From contig NZ_JARBHJ010000030.1 in NCBI RefSeq assembly GCF_028864145.1, positions 1 to 35,036 on the forward strand: DNA of 35,036 nucleotides, read 5' to 3'. Source of the stretch: Actinotignum schaalii. GTDB lineage: Bacteria > Actinomycetota > Actinomycetes > Actinomycetales > Actinomycetaceae. Positions 33,029-35,036 of this stretch are shown here, one piece after another. The position numbers were made by a program, and so were the translations under genes. The notes under the pieces were generated by a model. It made no database searches. It was not told where the DNA came from and saw only the letters and a list, made by a program, of their open reading frames with translations. Position 1 is the first letter of the stretch, and every line of letters starts with the position of its first letter.

Positions 33029-34630
33029 ATGTTGCGTACCTATGATGCCCAGGCCGTGCGAGCCGCGGAAGAACCTCTCTTGGCGGCCGGCGAGCCGCTT
33101 ATGGCGCGGGCGGCCCGGGCGCTCGCGAATGCGATTATTTGGGAGCTGCGCCGCCGCTCCATCCGCGTGAGCGGGACCCGCATCGCTATTTTTGCCGGGG
33201 CGGGTAATAACGGCGGGGATGCCCTCTACGCCGGTGCATATCTGGCGCGGCGCGGGGCAGCCGTGGTGGCGGTGGCGCCCCTGCCCGCATGCCACCGGGC
33301 GGGGGCGCAGGCTTTGGAAAAGGCCGGTGGTACCCTCATCCGGGAAGCAAGCCTGGCGCAGGCGGTCGCGGTGGCGCGGCGCAGCGCCGTCTGGGTGGAT
33401 GGGCTGCTCGGTATCGGGGCGCGCGGTCCGGCGCGTGAACCGCTGGCTTCCCTGCTGGGTGCGCTGGAATCCGAGCGCCTGGCCAGCCCGGTGGAACCGC
33501 TCGTGGTCGCGGTGGATACCCCCTCCGGCATTGGTGTGGACGACGGCGCCCTCCCCGGCCCCTACCTCTCCGCCCACCTCACCGTGACCATGGGGGCGGC
33601 CAAGGCCGGGCTGGTGCTGGACCCGGCCCGCCGGGCCGCGGGGCGCATCGAGGTGGTGGAGCTCGGCTTCGCACCCTACCTGGGTGAGCCGGCCGTGCTG
33701 CACCTGGGCGATGCCGATGTGGCGGACCTGTGGCGGGTGCCCGGCGCGGACGACCACAAATACACCCGCGGCGTGGTGGGGATCGTGGCCGGTTCCGTGC
33801 AGTACCCGGGTGCGGGTTTATTAACGACGACGGCCGCTCTCGCGGCGGGACCCGGGATGGTACGTTACCTCGGCGAGAATGAGGTCGCGGAGCTGGTCAT
33901 CACCGCGCACCCGGAAGTGGTGGCGGCCCCGGGGCGCATCCAGGCCCTCGCGGTTGGTTCGGGTGATCCGCCGGGGGCGCCGGCGCTGCTGTACGCCGCG
34001 CTCAAAGACGGATCCCCGGTGGTCGTGGATGCCGGGGCCCTGCCCGCCATCGCCGATATGGCGGCGCGGGAGGGCGCGCGGTTCGGCGAACACGTGGTGC
34101 TCACCCCGCATGCCGGGGAAGCTGCCTTGATGGCCGCCCAATTGGACCTCCATAGCGCGGACGGTGCTCCTTTGAGCCGCGCGGTCATTGAGTCCTGCCC
34201 GGTGGCGGCCGCGCGGGCCCTGGCGGCCCGGCTGGGTGCGACGGTGGTGCTCAAGGGATCCGTTGATGTGGTGGCCAGCCCGAGCGGACCGTGCTACGCC
34301 CAGGGCGGGGCGCCCAGCTGGCGGGCCGTGGCCGGAGCTGGCGATGTGCTGGCCGGGCTCATCGGCGCTATGCTCGCCCAGCACGCCGTGGTTGCCGAGC
34401 CCACGGAGGTTGCCGGACACACTGAACTCACCGAGCCTGCCGCCCGCATCGCGGCCGCTGCCCTGCACATCCATGCCCGCGCTGCCGCGCTCGCGGCCGG
34501 AACGCCTTTCGCAGCGCCGGCACGGAGTGCTCTCGGGGAGCCCGCGCCCGCGCCGGGCAGGCCTATCACCGCAGCCCAGATCGCCGCGCGTATCCCGGAG
34601 GTCATCGGCCAGATTCTGGGCGGCGCGTAG
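33029..34630 (+). CDS. nnr: Bifunctional NAD(P)H-hydrate epimerase / ADP- or ATP-dependent dehydratase
   Basis: This enzyme repairs hydrated NADH and NADPH. The 533-residue product joins two domains. The N-terminal epimerase has GAGNNGGDALYAG (57-69), VDGLLGIGARGP and DTPSGIGVDDG. The C-terminal dehydratase, from about residue 245, has KYTRGVVGIVAGS, LTPHAGE (358-364), TVVLKGSVDVV and GAGDVLAG with catalytic D439. A roughly 35-residue Ala-rich stretch near the C-terminus follows the last motif. No ribosome site precedes ATG 33029. It sits before alr, as in many Actinomycetota. Confidence 0.93.
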   Translation: MLRTYDAQAVRAAEEPLLAAGEPLMARAARALANAIIWELRRRSIRVSGTRIAIFAGAGNNGGDALYAGAYLARRGAAVVAVAPLPACHRAGAQALEKAGGTLIREASLAQAVAVARRSAVWVDGLLGIGARGPAREPLASLLGALESERLASPVEPLVVAVDTPSGIGVDDGALPGPYLSAHLTVTMGAAKAGLVLDPARRAAGRIEVVELGFAPYLGEPAVLHLGDADVADLWRVPGADDHKYTRGVVGIVAGSVQYPGAGLLTTTAALAAGPGMVRYLGENEVAELVITAHPEVVAAPGRIQALAVGSGDPPGAPALLYAALKDGSPVVVDAGALPAIADMAAREGARFGEHVVLTPHAGEAALMAAQLDLHSADGAPLSRAVIESCPVAAARALAARLGATVVLKGSVDVVASPSGPCYAQGGAPSWRAVAGAGDVLAGLIGAMLAQHAVVAEPTEVAGHTELTEPAARIAAAALHIHARAAALAAGTPFAAPARSALGEPAPAPGRPITAAQIAARIPEVIGQILGGA

Positions 34631-34762
34631 AATACAGGCACGCCCGCACCCCGCGCCGCGGCCCGCAGCGCGTAGCGCGGCTCGCCCGTAGGCGACCAGC
34701 GCGCCCGCAGCTCGCCAGCTCCCGCACTGCATCCCTATCCGCGCCTCAACAGGAAGAACACC

Positions 34763-35036
<274 letters not shown>

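Overview
The window is a 35 kb contig from a high-GC Gram-positive bacterium of the Actinomycetota, probably an Actinomycetales/Actinomycetaceae-type organism. This rests on gene order (rpsL-rpsG-fusA-tuf, then the S10 and spc clusters, then secY-adk-map, infA-rpmJ-rpsM-rpsK-rpoA-rplQ, truA, rplM-rpsI-glmM, coaA, nnr, alr), on frequent GTG/TTG starts, on a zinc-type S14, on a polyphosphate-glucokinase-like ROK protein and on an LssY-C-type membrane protein. Species cannot be set from the sequence alone. Both ends are low-complexity runs (poly-T then poly-C at the left, poly-G at the right) that look like contig-end artefacts; the right one cuts the alanine racemase gene.

Layout. 1-360: artefact plus rpsL leader with two promoter candidates. 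361-4669: str cluster (S12, S7, EF-G, EF-Tu), closed by a strong terminator. 4808-8120: three accessory metabolic genes, a HAD phosphatase (+) facing a translationally coupled aldehyde dehydrogenase/zinc alcohol dehydrogenase pair (-). 8121-8629: a long divergent leader between that pair and the S10 cluster. 8630-13924: S10, L3, L4, L23, L2, S19, L22, S3, L16, L29, S17. 14082-18292: L14, L24, L5, S14, S8, L6, L18, S5, L30, L15, then a textbook terminator. 18574-21350: secY, adk, map. 21569-24668: IF-1, L36, S13, S11, RpoA, L17 (no rpsD). 24669-25277: a gene-free stretch with a terminator, a 25-bp tandem array and a hairpin element. 25278-28795: a PpgK-like kinase (-), truA (+), and an LssY-C membrane protein (+). 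29008-31640: L13, S9, phosphoglucosamine mutase. 31890-34630: pantothenate kinase (-) and NAD(P)H-hydrate repair enzyme (+). 34763 to the end: truncated alr.

Most of the window is ordinary core translation machinery, tightly packed with TAATG/TGATG/GTGA stop-start overlaps. The exceptions sit in the gaps. Two copies of a roughly 90-bp intergenic element fold into long hairpins whose outer stems differ in sequence but keep pairing, and both lie between convergent genes. A shorter related motif (GTACGAC...GCAG) recurs in several other gaps and leaders. There are also three non-CRISPR tandem arrays (11, 15 and 25 bp), a PpgK-like kinase with altered signature residues and a repeat-encoded N-terminus, a pantothenate kinase with an insertion, and three genes whose -10 boxes suggest leaderless mRNAs. 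All motif counts and alignments were made by eye.
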